Shown in pieces: positions 5,273 through 5,788 of a stretch of 5,788 nucleotides of DNA. Numbering within the stretch: position 1 is the stretch's first letter; each line of letters begins with the position of its first letter. This stretch comes from CALFCE01 sp964411665 (GTDB lineage: Bacteria > Pseudomonadota > Gammaproteobacteria > Granulosicoccales > Granulosicoccaceae). The stretch lies in the NCBI GenBank assembly GCA_964411665.1, contig CAYPMR010000147.1, positions 1 to 5,788 on the forward strand, given 5' to 3'. The translations under genes were made by a program, and so were the position numbers. A model generated the notes under the pieces. The model searched no databases and was not told the DNA's origin. It saw only the letters and a program-made list of their open reading frames with translations.

Positions 5273-5770
5273 ATGATGATGGTCAGCAACTTAGCGAGAA
5301 ACCGCTGGATGCCAATTATTGGCATCCTCGTTGTGGGACTCCTTTGGAGCTTCACGGTTATGTGGCTTAATGCTGAAGAGTTGGTCAGTGCCGGGTTGAA
5401 GCCGACTCGAGCTCTTGTTTATGTAACACTTGGAGGGCTCGTTCAAACCATTGCATTTTGGGCAGGATTTTCAGCAGTCCTGTGGGCAATGGTACGTGCG
5501 TTTAGCGGGCACATTAGTTTTATCGATAATCTTGCATTGACCTCTTCAGCATCGTGGCCTTTTTGGGTAGGGGCACCTGCTACAGCCATCTGGCTTTCCT
5601 CCGGCAATGCCGTTGCTGCAATAATTGCGATTCTGGGACTGGGAGCGTTTCTCTACAGCACGTCAAGCCTATTGTCACTCAAGCTTGACTGGACGATACC
5701 GAGATCAATGGCAACCACTGTTTCAGCCGCTGTATTTTTAGTTAGCTTTGTGTATCTGACAATTAGCTGA
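5273..5770 (+). CDS. Yip1-like integral membrane protein of unknown function
   Basis: A 165-residue protein with about five membrane helices (13-32, 48-76, 92-109, 112-131 and 146-163). The central part, MVRAFSGHISFIDNLALTSS (73-92) followed by ASWPFWVGAP (93-102), fits the Yip1-family pattern of a helix, a short G-x-x-S-F loop and a helix opening with a conserved Pro. I therefore call it Yip1-like, on pattern alone. It begins 6 bp after the permease stop, with three consecutive ATG codons (5273, 5276 and 5279) and no good ribosome-binding site, so its translation is probably coupled to the permease. Being last in the operon it may help the permease or protect against substrate or product, but nothing in the sequence shows which. 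It is intact. Confidence 0.75.
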   Translation: MMMVSNLARNRWMPIIGILVVGLLWSFTVMWLNAEELVSAGLKPTRALVYVTLGGLVQTIAFWAGFSAVLWAMVRAFSGHISFIDNLALTSSASWPFWVGAPATAIWLSSGNAVAAIIAILGLGAFLYSTSSLLSLKLDWTIPRSMATTVSAAVFLVSFVYLTIS

Positions 5771-5788
5771 CCCTTTACATAAGCGGGT

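Noticed and set aside
5770..5788. ACCC...GGGT at the right edge as a terminator for the operon
   Set aside because: Only a 4-bp stem is visible and the sequence ends before any T-run could be seen.

Overview
The window looks like an accessory region of a proteobacterial chromosome, most likely a gammaproteobacterium with moderate GC content. That guess rests on the protein families and codon style. There is no rRNA or other taxonomic marker, so no species can be named.

Layout. The left part (about 1-2205) is all on the minus strand. It holds a DMT/EamA-family transporter cut by the window edge (1-838), the C-terminal stub of a VapC-type PIN-domain toxin (905-1024), a small four-helix membrane protein of unknown function (1031-1426) and a TetR/AcrR-family repressor (1633-2205). 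A 383-bp divergent intergenic region (2206-2588) contains several short inverted repeats and candidate promoters. The right part (2589-5770) is a tight plus-strand operon of four genes: a type II (S)-2-haloacid dehalogenase with every catalytic residue present, a two-helix small membrane protein, a sodium:solute symporter (SSS family) overlapping it by 4 bp, and a five-helix Yip1-like membrane protein starting 6 bp after the symporter.

Interpretation. The operon reads as a take-up-and-dehalogenate module. The SSS permease, with its small partner, would import a short halogenated (or related) carboxylate, and the dehalogenase would hydrolyse it to a 2-hydroxy acid plus halide. A dehalogenase next to an SSS permease recalls dhlB-dhlC of Xanthobacter. 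The small subunit, the Yip1-like protein and the divergent TetR regulator are the less familiar parts. The TetR protein carries a Cys-x-x-Cys in its ligand domain and probably acts on the dyads between it and the operon.

The 905-1033 segment looks like a recombination scar. A toxin gene is reduced to its last 39 codons, its 5' edge lies in an 8-bp tandem duplication beside another gene's stop codon, and its own stop codon lies in frame just upstream of the DMT gene, which lacks an ATG, GTG or TTG where its alignment would place the start.
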